Positions 44,427-54,303 of a stretch of 64,000 bases of DNA are shown here, piece after piece. A model generated the notes under the pieces. The model was not told the origin of the DNA. It worked only from the letters and a program-made list of their open reading frames with translations, and made no database searches. The stretch is from Mycolicibacterium chlorophenolicum (lineage in GTDB: Bacteria > Actinomycetota > Actinomycetes > Mycobacteriales > Mycobacteriaceae). Both the position numbers and the translations under genes were made by a program. The stretch covers positions 489,111 to 553,110 of the forward strand of contig NZ_JYNL01000020.1 of the NCBI RefSeq assembly GCF_001044235.1. Reading direction: 5' to 3'. The first letter of the stretch is position 1, and every line of letters begins with the position of its first letter.

Positions 44427-45593
44427 TCAGCTTACGGTCACAACCGGCGAACCGCTGGCATCCCCGGAACCTTTCGCCGTGTCCATCTGCTCGGCCAGCC
44501 GCATGGCCTCCTCGATCAGCGTCTCGACGATCTGGGCCTCGGGCACGGTCTTGATCACCTCGCCCTTGACGAAGATCTGGCCCTTGCCGTTGCCGGAGGC
44601 CACCCCGAGGTCGGCTTCCCGCGCCTCACCGGGACCGTTGACCACGCAGCCCATCACCGCGACCCGCAGCGGCACGTCCATGCCCTCCAGGCCCGCGGTC
44701 ACCTCGTTGGCCAGGGTGTAGACGTCGACCTGCGCGCGACCGCACGACGGGCACGACACGATCTCCAGACCCCGGGGCCGCAGGTTCAGCGACTCCAGGA
44801 TCTGGTTGCCGACCTTGACCTCCTCGACCGGCGGCGCCGACAGCGAGACGCGGATCGTGTCGCCGATGCCCTTGGACAGCAGCGCACCGAACGCGACCGC
44901 CGACTTGATGGTGCCCTGGAAGGCGGGCCCGGCCTCGGTGACCCCGAGGTGCAGCGGGTAGTCGCACTGGGCCGCGAGTTGCTCGTACGCGGCGACCATC
45001 ACGACGGGGTCGTTGTGCTTGACGCTGATCTTGATGTCGCCGAAGCCGTGCTCCTCGAACAGCGACGCCTCCCACAGCGCGGACTCCACGAGCGCCTCGG
45101 GGGTGGCCTTGCCGTACTTCTCGAGGAACCGCTTGTCCAGCGAGCCGGCGTTCACGCCGATGCGGATCGGGATGCCGGCGTCGCCGGCGGCCTTGGCGAC
45201 CTCGGCGACGCGGCCGTCGAACTCCTTGATGTTGCCCGGGTTCACGCGCACCGCAGCACATCCCGCGTCGATCGCGGCGAAGATGTACTTGGGCTGGAAG
45301 TGGATGTCGGCGATCACCGGGATCTGCGACTTCTTGGCGATGGCCGGGAGCGCGTCGGCGTCCTCCTGACGCGGACACGCCACCCGGACGATGTCGCAGC
45401 CCGACGCGGTCAGCTCGGCGATCTGCTGCAGCGTGGCATTGATGTCGTGGGTCTTGGTGGTGCACATGGACTGCACCGAGATCGGGTGATCACTGCCCAC
45501 ACCGACGTCGCGCACCATCAACTGACGGGTCTTGCGGCGCGGGGCCAGTACGGGCGCCGGAGCGGCCGGCATTCCTAAACCGATGGAAGTCAT
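44427..45593 (-). CDS. ispG: 4-hydroxy-3-methylbut-2-enyl diphosphate synthase (flavodoxin)
   Basis: 388-aa [4Fe-4S] enzyme of the MEP isoprenoid pathway converting MEcPP to [60 protein letters not shown] and the cluster Cys residues in VSCPSCGR and [10 protein letters not shown] are all present. The start has an AAGGAAAGC box upstream. It is arranged as dxr-rip1-ispG on the minus strand, so two MEP enzymes flank the site-2 protease, as in other mycobacteria. Confidence 0.97.
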   Translation of the reverse strand: MTSIGLGMPAAPAPVLAPRRKTRQLMVRDVGVGSDHPISVQSMCTTKTHDINATLQQIAELTASGCDIVRVACPRQEDADALPAIAKKSQIPVIADIHFQPKYIFAAIDAGCAAVRVNPGNIKEFDGRVAEVAKAAGDAGIPIRIGVNAGSLDKRFLEKYGKATPEALVESALWEASLFEEHGFGDIKISVKHNDPVVMVAAYEQLAAQCDYPLHLGVTEAGPAFQGTIKSAVAFGALLSKGIGDTIRVSLSAPPVEEVKVGNQILESLNLRPRGLEIVSCPSCGRAQVDVYTLANEVTAGLEGMDVPLRVAVMGCVVNGPGEAREADLGVASGNGKGQIFVKGEVIKTVPEAQIVETLIEEAMRLAEQMDTAKGSGDASGSPVVTVS

Positions 45594-45624
45594 CAGAGCT
45601 TTCCTTAGTGGAACCGAGCGGACC

Positions 45625-46863
45625 CTATTGGAACAACCTGATCGGATTGACCAGGTCGGCGGTCACGGTCAGCAGCATGTAGCCGACCACCAACACCAGC
45701 ACCACGTAGGTGGCCGGCATCAGCTTGAGATAGTTCACCGGGGCGGCGGCGACCTTGCCGCGCGCGGTCCGGAACATGTTGCGCAGTTTCTCGAACACCG
45801 CGATCGCGATGTGGCCGCCGTCGAACGGCAGCAGCGGGACCAGGTTGACCGCGCCGAGCACGAAGTTCAGCTGGGCGAGGAAGAACCAGAAGGCCACCCA
45901 CAGCCCCGCTTCGACGGTGTCGCCGCCGATGATGCTGGCGCCGACCACGCTGATCGGGGTCTCCGGGTCCCGCTCCCCGCCGCCGATCGACTGCACCAGC
46001 GCGCCGACCTTGGTGGGGATCTTGGCCAGCGACTTGCCCAGTTCGACCGCGAGGTCGCCGGTGAAGGCGAACGTCGCCGGCACGGCGGACAGCGGGTTGT
46101 ATTGCGTCGGGCCGAAACTGGCGGCGGTCACGCCGATGGTGCCGACGTTGGCGGGCGCCGGTTCGGCGCCGTCGCCGCCCGCGATGTAGCGCTGGCTCGG
46201 GGTGACGTTGACCGTCGTGACGAACTCACGGGTCTGCCCGTTCTCGTCGCGCTGCACGGTGATCGGGGTCGGCCCGTTGAGTTTGCGCACGGCTGAGGAC
46301 ATCTCGTCGAAGTTCGCCACCGGGGTGTCGCCGACCTTCACCACGACGTCACCGGCGCGGATGCCGGCGGCCGCGGCCGGGCTGGCCGTCACACATTCGC
46401 CCAGGGTGCCCTGCGTGACTTCGTCTTTCACACACGACGTCTCCCCCACCATCGCGTTGGTCGGCTGGTGCAGGTTGGGCAGGCCCCAGATGATCGCGAT
46501 CGCGTAGATCAGCACCAGGCCGATGACGAAGTTCATCCCGGGTCCCGCGGCCAGCACCGCCACGCGCTTCCACGTCTTCTGCCGGTACATCGCGTAGGGC
46601 CGGTCCTCGGGATCGAGTTCCTCGACCGACGTCATACCCGCGATGTCGCAGAACCCGCCGAGCGGGACGGCCTTGACGCCGTACTCGGTCGAGCCCAGCC
46701 GATTGCGCCGATATGTCGACCACAGGGTCGGACCGAACCCGACGAAATAGCGCCGCACCTTCATCCCGGTCGCGCGCGCGACCCACATGTGGCCGCACTC
46801 GTGCAGCGCCACCGACAGCAGGATGGCGAGTGCGAAGAGCACGATGCCGATCGCGAACATCAT
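45625..46863 (-). CDS. rip1: Site-2 intramembrane metalloprotease Rip1
   Basis: 412-aa membrane protease. HECGH (His21, Glu22, His25) in the first helix and the third zinc ligand in [14 protein letters not shown] complete the active site. A PDZ domain lies between ([30 protein letters not shown]). It cleaves anti-sigma factors after a first periplasmic cut and thereby controls cell-envelope and metal stress regulons in M. tuberculosis. It lies 21 nt after dxr. A tandem MM start makes the exact initiator uncertain by one codon. Confidence 0.96.
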   Translation of the reverse strand: MMFAIGIVLFALAILLSVALHECGHMWVARATGMKVRRYFVGFGPTLWSTYRRNRLGSTEYGVKAVPLGGFCDIAGMTSVEELDPEDRPYAMYRQKTWKRVAVLAAGPGMNFVIGLVLIYAIAIIWGLPNLHQPTNAMVGETSCVKDEVTQGTLGECVTASPAAAAGIRAGDVVVKVGDTPVANFDEMSSAVRKLNGPTPITVQRDENGQTREFVTTVNVTPSQRYIAGGDGAEPAPANVGTIGVTAASFGPTQYNPLSAVPATFAFTGDLAVELGKSLAKIPTKVGALVQSIGGGERDPETPISVVGASIIGGDTVEAGLWVAFWFFLAQLNFVLGAVNLVPLLPFDGGHIAIAVFEKLRNMFRTARGKVAAAPVNYLKLMPATYVVLVLVVGYMLLTVTADLVNPIRLFQ

Positions 46864-46884
46864 CTGGTGGGCCCTCTACTCCTG

Positions 46885-48042
46885 CTAGTCCCGGGTACCT
46901 GCGAACTCGTGCTCGACGGCACGCCGGGCGCGGTCGCGCGCCCAGTCCTGTGCGTCGAGGACGTCATCCACGGTAGCGGGTTCGGCGGCCCACTGGTCAG
47001 CAGCGCGCAGCACGTGCTCGACAGTGCGCACGATCGCGGGGAATCCGATCCGGCCGGCCAGGAACGCCGCGGCCGCCTCCTCGTTGGCGGCGTTGTAGAC
47101 CGCGGGGAGGCAGCCGCCGCCCACACCGGCTTCTCGGGCGAGCGTGACCGCGGGGAACACGGTGTCGTCGAGAGGTTCGAAGTCCCAGGTCGACGCCGTG
47201 GTGAAGTCGCACCCCAGGGCGGCCCCGGCGACCCGTGACGGCCAGCCCAGCGCCAGCGCGATCGGCAGCTTCATGTCCGGCGGGCTGGCCTGCGCCAGCG
47301 TCGACCCGTCGGTGAAGGTGACCATCGAATGGACGATCGACTGCGGGTGCACGACGACCTGGATGCGGTCGTAGTCGACCCCGAACAGCAGGTGCGTCTC
47401 GATCAGCTCCAGGCCTTTGTTGACCAGCGACGCCGAGTTCAGCGTGTTCATCGGCCCCATGGACCATGTCGGATGGGCCCCCGCCTGCTCGGGCGTGACG
47501 TGTTCGAGCTGCTCGGCGGTCCACCCGCGGAAGGGGCCGCCCGAGGCGGTGAGCACCAGCGCGGCGACCTCGTCGGCGGTGCCGCCGCGCAGGCACTGCG
47601 CCAGCGCGGAGTGCTCGGAGTCGACCGGCACGATCTGGCCGGGTGCGGCCGCCTTGACCACCAGCGGTCCGCCGGCGACCAGCGACTCCTTGTTGGCGAG
47701 CGCCAGCCGGGCACCGGTGGCCAGCGCCGCCAGCGTGGGCTGCAAGCCCAGCGCACCGACCAGGGCGTTGAGCACCACGTCGGCCTCGGTCTCGGTGACC
47801 AACCGCGTCACCGCGTCGGGTCCGGAGTACGGGACGTCGCCGAGCTTCTCGGCCGCCCGCGGTTCGGCGACCGCGATGTTCGTCACGCCCGTCTGCGCGC
47901 GCTGCGCGGCGAGCAGATCGGTGTTGCCGCCGCCGGCGGCCAGCCCGACGACCTCGAACTCGTCGGGGTTGGCCGCGATCACCTCGAGGGCCTGGGTGCC
48001 GATCGACCCCGTGCTTCCGAGGATCAGTACGCGTCGCGTCAC
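46885..48042 (-). CDS. dxr: 1-deoxy-D-xylulose 5-phosphate reductoisomerase
   Basis: 385-aa NADPH enzyme making MEP in the isoprenoid pathway, target of fosmidomycin. [18 protein letters not shown] is the NADPH site. [15 protein letters not shown] carries metal and substrate residues and ASGGPFRGW the flexible-loop region. GTG 48042 ([13 protein letters not shown]) is chosen because homologues begin just before the nucleotide motif; the longer frame to 48177 overlaps the regulatory region and is rejected. It diverges from the MPT83-like gene across 149 nt containing direct repeats. Confidence 0.96.
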   Translation of the reverse strand: MTRRVLILGSTGSIGTQALEVIAANPDEFEVVGLAAGGGNTDLLAAQRAQTGVTNIAVAEPRAAEKLGDVPYSGPDAVTRLVTETEADVVLNALVGALGLQPTLAALATGARLALANKESLVAGGPLVVKAAAPGQIVPVDSEHSALAQCLRGGTADEVAALVLTASGGPFRGWTAEQLEHVTPEQAGAHPTWSMGPMNTLNSASLVNKGLELIETHLLFGVDYDRIQVVVHPQSIVHSMVTFTDGSTLAQASPPDMKLPIALALGWPSRVAGAALGCDFTTASTWDFEPLDDTVFPAVTLAREAGVGGGCLPAVYNAANEEAAAAFLAGRIGFPAIVRTVEHVLRAADQWAAEPATVDDVLDAQDWARDRARRAVEHEFAGTRD

Positions 48043-48066
48043 GCGTTCATTGTGCCGCGCCGGCAT

Positions 48067-48094
48067 CTGTGAGGTGACTGTGACACAAGTGTGA
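48067..48094. promoter_or_regulatory. Three 11-bp-phased PhoP-like direct repeats
   Basis: CTGTGA at 48067, CTGTGA at 48078 and GTGTGA at 48089, each 11 nt apart. On the minus strand they read TCACAC-N5-TCACAG-N5-TCACAG. The M. tuberculosis PhoP box is a direct repeat TCACAGC-N4-TCACAGC with the same 11-bp period. They lie 98 nt before the MPT83-like ATG and 25 nt before the dxr GTG, so either gene could be controlled. Confidence 0.6.
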
Positions 48095-48191
48095 CGTGAA
48101 GCCCCCGGACCGATCCGAAAAGCGAATGGCGGTGAATCACGTGTGTCAGCCAAGGACGGGCACAGAGGCCCGCCCACGAAGGGATGAAGTG

Positions 48192-48875
48192 ATGCTCACA
48201 GTTCACCGCAAGTCCGCCGCCGCCGCGAGCCTCGCCGCTCTGGCGATCTTCGGAGCCTCCGCGTGTTCCAGCGAAGAGGCATCCAGCACGGCCTCGTCGG
48301 CGACCAGCGCAGCCTCCTCGGCCGTGGAGTCCGCGACCGCTACCTCGTCCGCTCCGGCCAGCCCCGCGGCTGACCCGGCCGCCAACCTCATCGGCTCGGG
48401 CTGTGCCGCCTACGCCGAGCAGGTGCCGTCGGGCCCGGGTTCCGTGGCCGGGATGTCGACCGCTCCGGTGACCGAGGCCGCCGCGAACAACCCGATGCTC
48501 AAGACGCTGACCCAGGCGCTCTCGGGCCAGCTGAACCCGAACGTCAACCTCGTCGACACGCTCAACGGCGGTGAGTTCACCGTGTTCGCCCCGACCGATG
48601 ACGCCTTCGCCAAGATCGACCCGGCGACCATCGAGAAGCTGAAGACCGACTCCAACCTGCTGACCAGCATCCTGACCTACCACGTCGTGCCGGGCCAGGC
48701 TGCGCCCGATGCCGTCGCCGGTGAGCACAAGACCGTGCAGGGCGCGAACCTGACGGTGACCGGCGCCGGGAACGACCTGAAGGTCAACGACGCCGGACTG
48801 GTGTGCGGTGGCGTGAAGACCGCCAACGCCACGGTGTACATGATCGACACCGTCCTGATGCCCCCGGCCGCCTGA
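48192..48875 (+). CDS. Fasciclin-domain lipoprotein, MPT83-like
   Basis: 227 aa. The signal peptide ends in a lipobox (FGASAC), then a Ser/Ala/Thr-rich linker (about residues 27-70) of the type that is O-glycosylated in MPT83, then one fasciclin (FAS1) domain. [40 protein letters not shown] and [13 protein letters not shown] are the H1 and H2 boxes. It should be anchored on the cell surface and may mediate adhesion. ATG 48192 has AAGGGA 8 nt upstream. A close non-lipidated paralogue follows; dipZ, which separates them in H37Rv, is absent. Confidence 0.9.
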   Translation: MLTVHRKSAAAASLAALAIFGASACSSEEASSTASSATSAASSAVESATATSSAPASPAADPAANLIGSGCAAYAEQVPSGPGSVAGMSTAPVTEAAANNPMLKTLTQALSGQLNPNVNLVDTLNGGEFTVFAPTDDAFAKIDPATIEKLKTDSNLLTSILTYHVVPGQAAPDAVAGEHKTVQGANLTVTGAGNDLKVNDAGLVCGGVKTANATVYMIDTVLMPPAA

Positions 48876-48936
48876 TCGCAGCCGTATCGATTCACCAAAA
48901 GTACTGTCAATCAACACCTTTGAGGAGATCGACATC

Positions 48937-49521
48937 ATGATGGACAAAGCACGACGCGTAGCCGGCATCGGCTTCGCCGCGGCGACCGCCGCCGGCATGA
49001 TCCTGGCCACCGCCCCGATCGCGGGCGCGCAGCCCGCCGGCCCGGGATGCGCTGCCTATGCGGCAGAGGTGCCCACCGGACCCGGTTCGGTGCAGGGCAT
49101 GTCGATGGCGCCGGTCGCCGAGGCGGCGTCGAACAACCCGCTGCTCAAGACGCTCACCGCAGCCGTCTCGGGTCAGCTCAACCCGCAGGTCAACCTCGTC
49201 GACACGCTCAACGGCGGTGAGTTCACCGTATTCGCCCCGACCGACGAGGCGTTCGCCAAGATCGATCCGGCGACGATCGACAAGCTCAAGACCGACGCGC
49301 CGCTGCTGACGAACATCCTGACCTATCACGTGGTTCCGGGTCAGGCGGATCCGTCGAAGGTCGTGGGCACCCACAAGACGGTCCAGGGCGCCGATCTGAC
49401 GGTCACGGGCACCCCCGATCACCTGATGGTCAACAACGCATCGGTGGTGTGCGGTGGCGTGAAGACCGCCAACGCGACCGTGTACCTGATCGACACGGTG
49501 CTGATGCCGCCGGCGGCCTGA
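48937..49521 (+). CDS. Secreted fasciclin protein, MPT70-like
   Basis: 194 aa. A Sec signal peptide ([34 protein letters not shown]) is cut near AGA-QP, with no lipobox, so the protein is secreted. The rest is one fasciclin domain almost identical in its core to the upstream lipoprotein ([29 protein letters not shown]), which points to tandem duplication. The two Cys ([17 protein letters not shown]) may form the disulfide known in MPT70. GAGGAG lies 9 nt before the ATG. A strong hairpin terminator follows the stop. Confidence 0.9.
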   Translation: MMDKARRVAGIGFAAATAAGMILATAPIAGAQPAGPGCAAYAAEVPTGPGSVQGMSMAPVAEAASNNPLLKTLTAAVSGQLNPQVNLVDTLNGGEFTVFAPTDEAFAKIDPATIDKLKTDAPLLTNILTYHVVPGQADPSKVVGTHKTVQGADLTVTGTPDHLMVNNASVVCGGVKTANATVYLIDTVLMPPAA

Positions 49522-49535
49522 CGGCCCCCAGGACA

Positions 49536-49578
49536 GAGGATCCCCCGCCTATTCCCCCCGACCGGGCGGGGGATCCTC
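49536..49578 (+). terminator. Hairpin terminator after the fasciclin genes
   Basis: A 14-bp perfect stem, GAGGATCCCCCGCC (49536-49549) and GGCGGGGGATCCTC (49565-49578), with a 15-nt loop, begins 14 nt after the stop of the MPT70-like gene. There is no T-run, as is common for mycobacterial hairpin terminators. It separates the fasciclin unit from the photolyase gene. Confidence 0.85.
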
Positions 49579-49657
49579 GTCGGCACTGCGGCGCCGTCAT
49601 CGTTCCGTCCGATTTGCACCTGTTTCTCGACCCGGATTCCGGGGCAGCATCTATGCC

Positions 49658-51001
49658 ATGACCGCCGTGATGTGGTTCCGCCGTGATCTGCGGCTCGCCG
49701 ATCTGCCCGCGCTGCTGGCCGCCGCCCGCGACGACGACGCCGACGGCGAGGTCCTCGCCTGCTATGTGCTCGACCCCCGGCTCGAGGCCTCGTCAGGACC
49801 GCGCCGACTGCGCTACCTCTACGACGCGCTGCGGGACCTCCAGGAGCGCCTCGACGGCCGTCTGCTGATCACCCGCGGTGATCCGGCGGCCCGAATTCCG
49901 AAGCTGGCCAAGGCCGTCGACGCCAGCGCCGTGCACGTGTCCGACGACTTCACGCCGTTCGGCCGGCGCCGCGACGACCGGGTGCGCGACGCGCTCGGCG
50001 ACATCGATCTGGTCGCGACCGGCTCCCCCTACCTCGTCTCCCCCGGCCGGGTCACCAAGCCCGACGGCAGCCCCTACAAGGTGTTCACCCCGTTCTTCTC
50101 CGCGTGGCGCAAACACGGCTGGCGGCCCCCGGCGGAATCCGGGCCCGACTGCGCCCGCTGGGTCGACCCGTCCGACGTGAAGGGGGCGAAGCTCGTCGAC
50201 GTTCCCGACCTCGACGTCGAGCTCGATGTGCCCGCCGGTGAGCAGGCGGCGCGGAAACAGTGGAAGCAATTCCTCGACGACGGGGTGACCGGCTACGCCG
50301 ACGACCGCAACCGGCCGGACCTGGCCGCGACGAGCAGGATGTCGGCGCACCTGAAGTTCGGCGCGATCCACCCGCGCACGATGGCCGCCGACCTCGGCCG
50401 CGGCAACGGAGCGTCGGCCTACCTTCGCGAACTGTGTTTCCGCGACTTCTACGCCTCGGTGCTGCACGCGTGGCCGCGCAGCGTGTGGTGGAACTTCAAC
50501 AGCGCGTTCGACGCGATCGAGGTCGACGAGGGAAAGGACGCCGAGAAGGCGTTCGAGGCGTGGAAGGCGGGCCGGACGGGCTTCCCGATCGTCGACGCCG
50601 GCATGCGTCAGCTCGCCGAGACGGGGTTCATGCACAACCGGGTGCGCATGATCGTGGCTTCGTTCCTGGTCAAGGATCTGCACCTGCCGTGGCAGTGGGG
50701 CGCGCGCTGGTTCCTCGACCAACTCGTCGACGGGGACATGGCCAACAATCAGCACGGCTGGCAGTGGGCGGCGGGCTGCGGGACCGACGCGGCGCCCTAC
50801 TTCCGGGTCTTCAACCCCACCACCCAGGGCACCAAGTTCGATCCGTCCGGTGACTACATCCGGCGCTGGGTGCCCGAACTGGCCGATGTGCCCGACGTCC
50901 ACAAACTCGACGGTGACCGGCCCGAGGGCTACCCGGAGCCGATCGTCGACCACGGCCACGAACGCGCCGAGGCGCTGCGCCGCTACAGCAACCTGAGTTG
51001 A
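49658..51001 (+). CDS. phr: Deoxyribodipyrimidine photolyase
   Basis: 447-aa class I photolyase/cryptochrome family flavoprotein that repairs cyclobutane pyrimidine dimers with light. MTAVMWFRRDLRLADLPAL opens the antenna-binding domain. The FAD/DNA domain has ELCFRDFYASVLHAWP, TGFPIVDAGMRQLAETGFMHNRVRMIVASFLVKDL and DMANNQHGWQWAAGCGTDAAPYFRVFNP, with the conserved Trp residues of the electron chain. The last motif is typical of CPD photolyases. M. tuberculosis lacks a photolyase, while rapid growers often have one. Confidence 0.95.
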   Translation: MTAVMWFRRDLRLADLPALLAAARDDDADGEVLACYVLDPRLEASSGPRRLRYLYDALRDLQERLDGRLLITRGDPAARIPKLAKAVDASAVHVSDDFTPFGRRRDDRVRDALGDIDLVATGSPYLVSPGRVTKPDGSPYKVFTPFFSAWRKHGWRPPAESGPDCARWVDPSDVKGAKLVDVPDLDVELDVPAGEQAARKQWKQFLDDGVTGYADDRNRPDLAATSRMSAHLKFGAIHPRTMAADLGRGNGASAYLRELCFRDFYASVLHAWPRSVWWNFNSAFDAIEVDEGKDAEKAFEAWKAGRTGFPIVDAGMRQLAETGFMHNRVRMIVASFLVKDLHLPWQWGARWFLDQLVDGDMANNQHGWQWAAGCGTDAAPYFRVFNPTTQGTKFDPSGDYIRRWVPELADVPDVHKLDGDRPEGYPEPIVDHGHERAEALRRYSNLS

Positions 51002-51008
51002 CGCCGGC

Positions 51009-51857
51009 TCACTTGAGCAGCAGCCCGGCGTCGACCGGCAGCGCCACCCCGGTGATGTAGCGGCCCGTCGGCGCGCACAGGAACATCACCGCGTCGGTCA
51101 CGCTGCCCGGCTCCATCATCGGCAGCGTCATCAGCGGCCGCTGCGACTCACCGAACGACGGGTGCTCGGCGACGAAGCCGCCCATCGCCTCGTTGATCAC
51201 CATCGGGGTCGCGACGCCGCCGGGATGCACCGAGTTGACCCGGATGTTGCGGGCGGCCAGCGACGTGGCGAAGTGCCGCATCAGGCCGACGACGCCGTGC
51301 TTGGCGGCGGTGTAGCCGGCCGCGCCGTGGGTCATGCTGTCGAAATCGGTGCTGACGGACTTGAATCCGGCCGCCGAACTGGTGAGCACGATCGCGCCGC
51401 CGTCGGGGTTGCGCAGCAGCGCCGGCAGCGCGGCGTCGACGGTGAAGTAGACGCCGTTGAGCAGGACGGCCACCGCGTCGGTGTAGGCGGTGATGTCACG
51501 GCCCTGCGCGCCGGCCGCGGGCAGGATGCCCGCGTTGGCGAGCACGAAGTCCAGCCGCCCGAATTCGGCGACTCCCCGGTCCACGACCCCGGCGAGCGCG
51601 TCACGGTCACGGACGTCCGCGCGCTCGGCGACGATGCGACGGCCCGTCTTCTCGACCAGGCGCACCGTTTCCTCGAGGTCCTCGGGCGTGGCCATCGGGT
51701 ACGCCACGCTGTCGAGTTGCTCGCACAGGTCGACGGCGATGACGTCCGCGCCCTCCTCGGCGAACCGGACGGCGTGCTCGCGGCCCTGCCCCCGCGCGGC
51801 GCCCGTCACGAAGACCACCCTGCCGGTGAACCGTCCGTCGGCCTGCTGCGCTGCCAT
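51009..51857 (-). CDS. SDR oxidoreductase of the mycofactocin-associated subfamily
   Basis: 282 aa. RVVFVTGAARGQGREHAVRFAEEGADVIAVDLCEQLDSVAYPMATPEDLEETVRLVEKTGRRIVAERADVRD matches the TIGR03971 pattern (TGAARGQG, then an insertion with YPMATPEDL), proteins thought to hold NAD tightly and to hand electrons to mycofactocin. Catalytic YTAAKHGVVGLM is present. Substrate is unknown, often an alcohol. TAGGCT lies 8 nt before the ATG. It diverges from the DUF2631 gene and converges on the photolyase gene with 7 nt between. Confidence 0.85.
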   Translation of the reverse strand: MAAQQADGRFTGRVVFVTGAARGQGREHAVRFAEEGADVIAVDLCEQLDSVAYPMATPEDLEETVRLVEKTGRRIVAERADVRDRDALAGVVDRGVAEFGRLDFVLANAGILPAAGAQGRDITAYTDAVAVLLNGVYFTVDAALPALLRNPDGGAIVLTSSAAGFKSVSTDFDSMTHGAAGYTAAKHGVVGLMRHFATSLAARNIRVNSVHPGGVATPMVINEAMGGFVAEHPSFGESQRPLMTLPMMEPGSVTDAVMFLCAPTGRYITGVALPVDAGLLLK

Positions 51858-51917
51858 GACCGGCCAGCCTACGGCTGTGTCAGAATGGCCTCAACAACCG
51901 AGACCGGAGGAGCAGCT

Positions 51918-52172
51918 GTGGCAAGCACCGAGGTGGAGCGACACACGGGTGTCGACGTCGAGGACGTGCCGTCCGCACAGTGGGGCTGGTCCAAGGAGAA
52001 CCGGCGGCTGCAGCAGGTCGGCGGGGTCATCGCCGCGGTGTTCCTGCTCCTGATGACGCACGGCAACCACCAGGGCCACGTCGAGGACTGGTTCCTGATC
52101 GCCGGCGCGGCCCTGCTGCTCGGATTCGTGGCCCGCAGCGTCTACCTCGGCCGCAACAGCGACACCCGCTAG
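51918..52172 (+). CDS. DUF2631 small membrane protein
   Basis: 84 aa. VEDVPSAQWGWSKENRRLQQVGGVIAAVFLLLMTHGNHQGHVEDWFLIAGAALLLGFVARSVYLGRN is the DUF2631 family seen in mycobacteria (Rv2876 type), with two membrane helices and a GNHxGHVEDWFL motif between them. GTG 51918 follows GGAGGAG with a 5-nt spacer and is preferred; ATG 51885 would add 11 residues. Function unknown. It is the last gene that follows H37Rv order in this window. Confidence 0.85.
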   Translation: MASTEVERHTGVDVEDVPSAQWGWSKENRRLQQVGGVIAAVFLLLMTHGNHQGHVEDWFLIAGAALLLGFVARSVYLGRNSDTR

Positions 52173-52176
52173 CGAC

Positions 52177-52716
52177 TCACACCGGGGAGAGCGGGCGCAA
52201 CGCCGCGGGCCGCACCCGGTACAGCCTCTCGGCGTCATGACCGCGCGCCCGGCCCTCGGCCGTCAACGCGTGGCCCTTGAACGCCCGCGCCGCGCCACTG
52301 ACCGCATGCGTGACCGGTTCCAGTCCCCGTCCGGGCTCGCCCTGGGCCGGCGTGCCCCACACCAGGATCTCGATCACGCCGCCGCGTGCGATGCGCGCGA
52401 GTTCGTGACGTAACCGGGCGTCGTGGCTCAGCAGATCCGGCGCGACCGCCACCGCCGCCCCCGGCGGCAACGCCCGCAGCGCGGTCGCGATGTCGACGGA
52501 CTCCGTCGTGCCGGTGACGCCGAGGATGGCCAGCGATCGGGATGCCTCGCAGCCCGCCGCGATCACGGTCACGTCCCACCCGGCGCGGGCGCGGTCGCAC
52601 AGGAAGCCACCCGCCGCCTCGACGAGGTCGCCGATGTCACCGGTGCCACTGCCCAGGACCAGCAGCCGGTGCCGGCAGCAGCTGTCGGACGTCACCTCGA
52701 ACGTGCGCGCGCTCAT
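52177..52716 (-). CDS. Uncharacterised mycobacterial protein
   Basis: 179 aa, no motif I recognise. It has a possible nucleotide/SAM-type start (RLLVLGSGTGDIGDLVEAA; WDVTVIAAGCEASRSLAILGV), suggesting a degraded Rossmann-like methyltransferase fold. It also has a block APDLLSHDARLRHELARIARGGVIEILVWG. A Cys pair (DSCCRHR) near the N-terminus stands out. It converges on the DUF2631 gene with 4 nt between stops. The gap upstream (52717-52803) holds AT-rich sequence and its promoter. Coding is supported by codon use and lack of a better frame. Confidence 0.65.
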   Translation of the reverse strand: MSARTFEVTSDSCCRHRLLVLGSGTGDIGDLVEAAGGFLCDRARAGWDVTVIAAGCEASRSLAILGVTGTTESVDIATALRALPPGAAVAVAPDLLSHDARLRHELARIARGGVIEILVWGTPAQGEPGRGLEPVTHAVSGAARAFKGHALTAEGRARGHDAERLYRVRPAALRPLSPV

Positions 52717-52803
52717 CGCACCCAGGGTGACACTTCTTGCATGTTTTGTAAAGGCGCGTTGGCGCAGCGATTGCGAAAGACGCCCTCGGCCAAGACTTCT
52801 GCG

Positions 52804-54234
52804 TCAGACCGCCACAGCCGGCGGGAGGGCGCTGCCGACCGGCGTGAGATCGCCGGACAGCCCCGCCGCGCGGCGGATGTCGACGAACGACTCGATCAGC
52901 GCGTCGGTCGCCTCGTGCGGATCCTCCAGCGTGCGGTCGTCGGTGAGCACCGAGACGGCCAGCTGGTCGACGTAGCTCCACACCGTGATGTTCATCCCGC
53001 TGCCCGCGACGATCGGGCCGACCGAGTAGATCTCGTTGACCGTCGCGCCGTGGATCAACCCGCGCTCGCGGGGACCCTTCACGTTCGAGATGGTCAGGTT
53101 CATCACCATCGCGGACTCGACCCGCCGCGCCTGCTGACGGAAGATGCGCGGCGTCGCCGCCGGCGGCAGATACGACAGCCAGGACGGCAGCAGGGTCGGC
53201 CCGAGCATCTGGTGGTTCTCCTTGGCGATCGCGGTCGCCAGTGCGGTGAGCCGGACCCGTTCGAGCGGATCGTCGACGTGGACGGGCAGCGACGGGGTCA
53301 TGTAGGTGAACTCGTTGCCCATCAACCGCTGCGGTGAGGTGTCGACGCTGACCGGGACCCCGGCGATGAGCGGCGCGTCGGCGGCCCCGTCGTACCGCAA
53401 CTGCAGACGGCGCAGCGCCCCCGCCGCCGTCGCGAGCACGATGTCGTTGAGCGTGACGCCGAGGTGCTGCGCGGTCTCCTTGACGTCGGCCAGCGCCAGC
53501 GGCGCGGTGGCGAACCGCCGGCCGGGCGAGACCACGTGGTTGATGAACGTCGGCGGCGGGGCGAAATTGCGGGCCAGGTCGGGATTCGGGCCGCGCTCGC
53601 GTGCGCTGCGGCGGACCCGCGTGACCCCGGCGGCGGTGTCGCGCAGCAGCCGGGGCAGCCGGCTCAATCCCCTCAGGTGGTCGCGGCCGGCGGCCTTGAG
53701 CAGGTTGATCGGCGCCTGCGAATCCGGGGGCGCCTCAGCGAGCGCTCCCCCGACCTCCGGGTCGCGCGGACCGATCGCCATCGCCATCTGGTTCGCCGAC
53801 GCCATCCCGTCGGCGAGCACGTGGTGCACTTTGTGGATGACCGCGATCCGGTTGTCCGCCAACCCTTCTGCGACATACATCTCCCACAGCGGGCGACTGC
53901 GATCCAGGGGTGTGCTCGCGATCTCGCCGATCAACTCGTCGAGTTCGCGACGTCCGCCCGGGGCCCGCACCCGTGCCCGGCGCAGGTGGTAGTCCAGGTC
54001 GATCTCGGCGTTCTGCACCCACATCGGATGGTGCAACTTGAGAGGGATGTCGACGAGTTGACAGCGCAGCGGCGCCAGCGCGTGCAGGCGCGGCAGCGCC
54101 AGGGTGCGGAACATGTCGAAGTCGAACCCGTCGATACCGGACACGTCGAGCACGCCGATCTTCAGCGTGTGCATGTGGATCTCCGGTGTCTCGCTGTACA
54201 ACATCATGGCGTCCACGCCGTTGAGCCGCTTCAT
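52804..54234 (-). CDS. Wax ester synthase/diacylglycerol acyltransferase (WS/DGAT)
   Basis: 476 aa. The catalytic HHxxxDG motif is present at 137-143 (KVHHVLADGMAS). MKRLNGVDAMMLYSETPEIHMHTLKI and ATAAGALRRLQLRYDGAADAPLIAGVPVSVDTS are typical of mycobacterial Tgs proteins, as is NLTISNVKGPRERGLIHGA. It transfers acyl groups from CoA to diacylglycerol or alcohols, making storage triacylglycerol or wax esters. It diverges from the DUF427 gene. Whether it is a main TAG synthase cannot be told from sequence. Confidence 0.92.
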   Translation of the reverse strand: MKRLNGVDAMMLYSETPEIHMHTLKIGVLDVSGIDGFDFDMFRTLALPRLHALAPLRCQLVDIPLKLHHPMWVQNAEIDLDYHLRRARVRAPGGRRELDELIGEIASTPLDRSRPLWEMYVAEGLADNRIAVIHKVHHVLADGMASANQMAMAIGPRDPEVGGALAEAPPDSQAPINLLKAAGRDHLRGLSRLPRLLRDTAAGVTRVRRSARERGPNPDLARNFAPPPTFINHVVSPGRRFATAPLALADVKETAQHLGVTLNDIVLATAAGALRRLQLRYDGAADAPLIAGVPVSVDTSPQRLMGNEFTYMTPSLPVHVDDPLERVRLTALATAIAKENHQMLGPTLLPSWLSYLPPAATPRIFRQQARRVESAMVMNLTISNVKGPRERGLIHGATVNEIYSVGPIVAGSGMNITVWSYVDQLAVSVLTDDRTLEDPHEATDALIESFVDIRRAAGLSGDLTPVGSALPPAVAV

Positions 54235-54303
54235 CGATCACCCCGTTCGTCGACACCCTGGTACCCATTTCACCTGTTCTGCGCACCCCGCGATGGGCAT
54301 TTG

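Noticed and set aside
48095..48191. SigK promoter for the MPT83-like gene
   Set aside because: A CCGAAAA stretch is present, but no matching -35 element at proper spacing was found.
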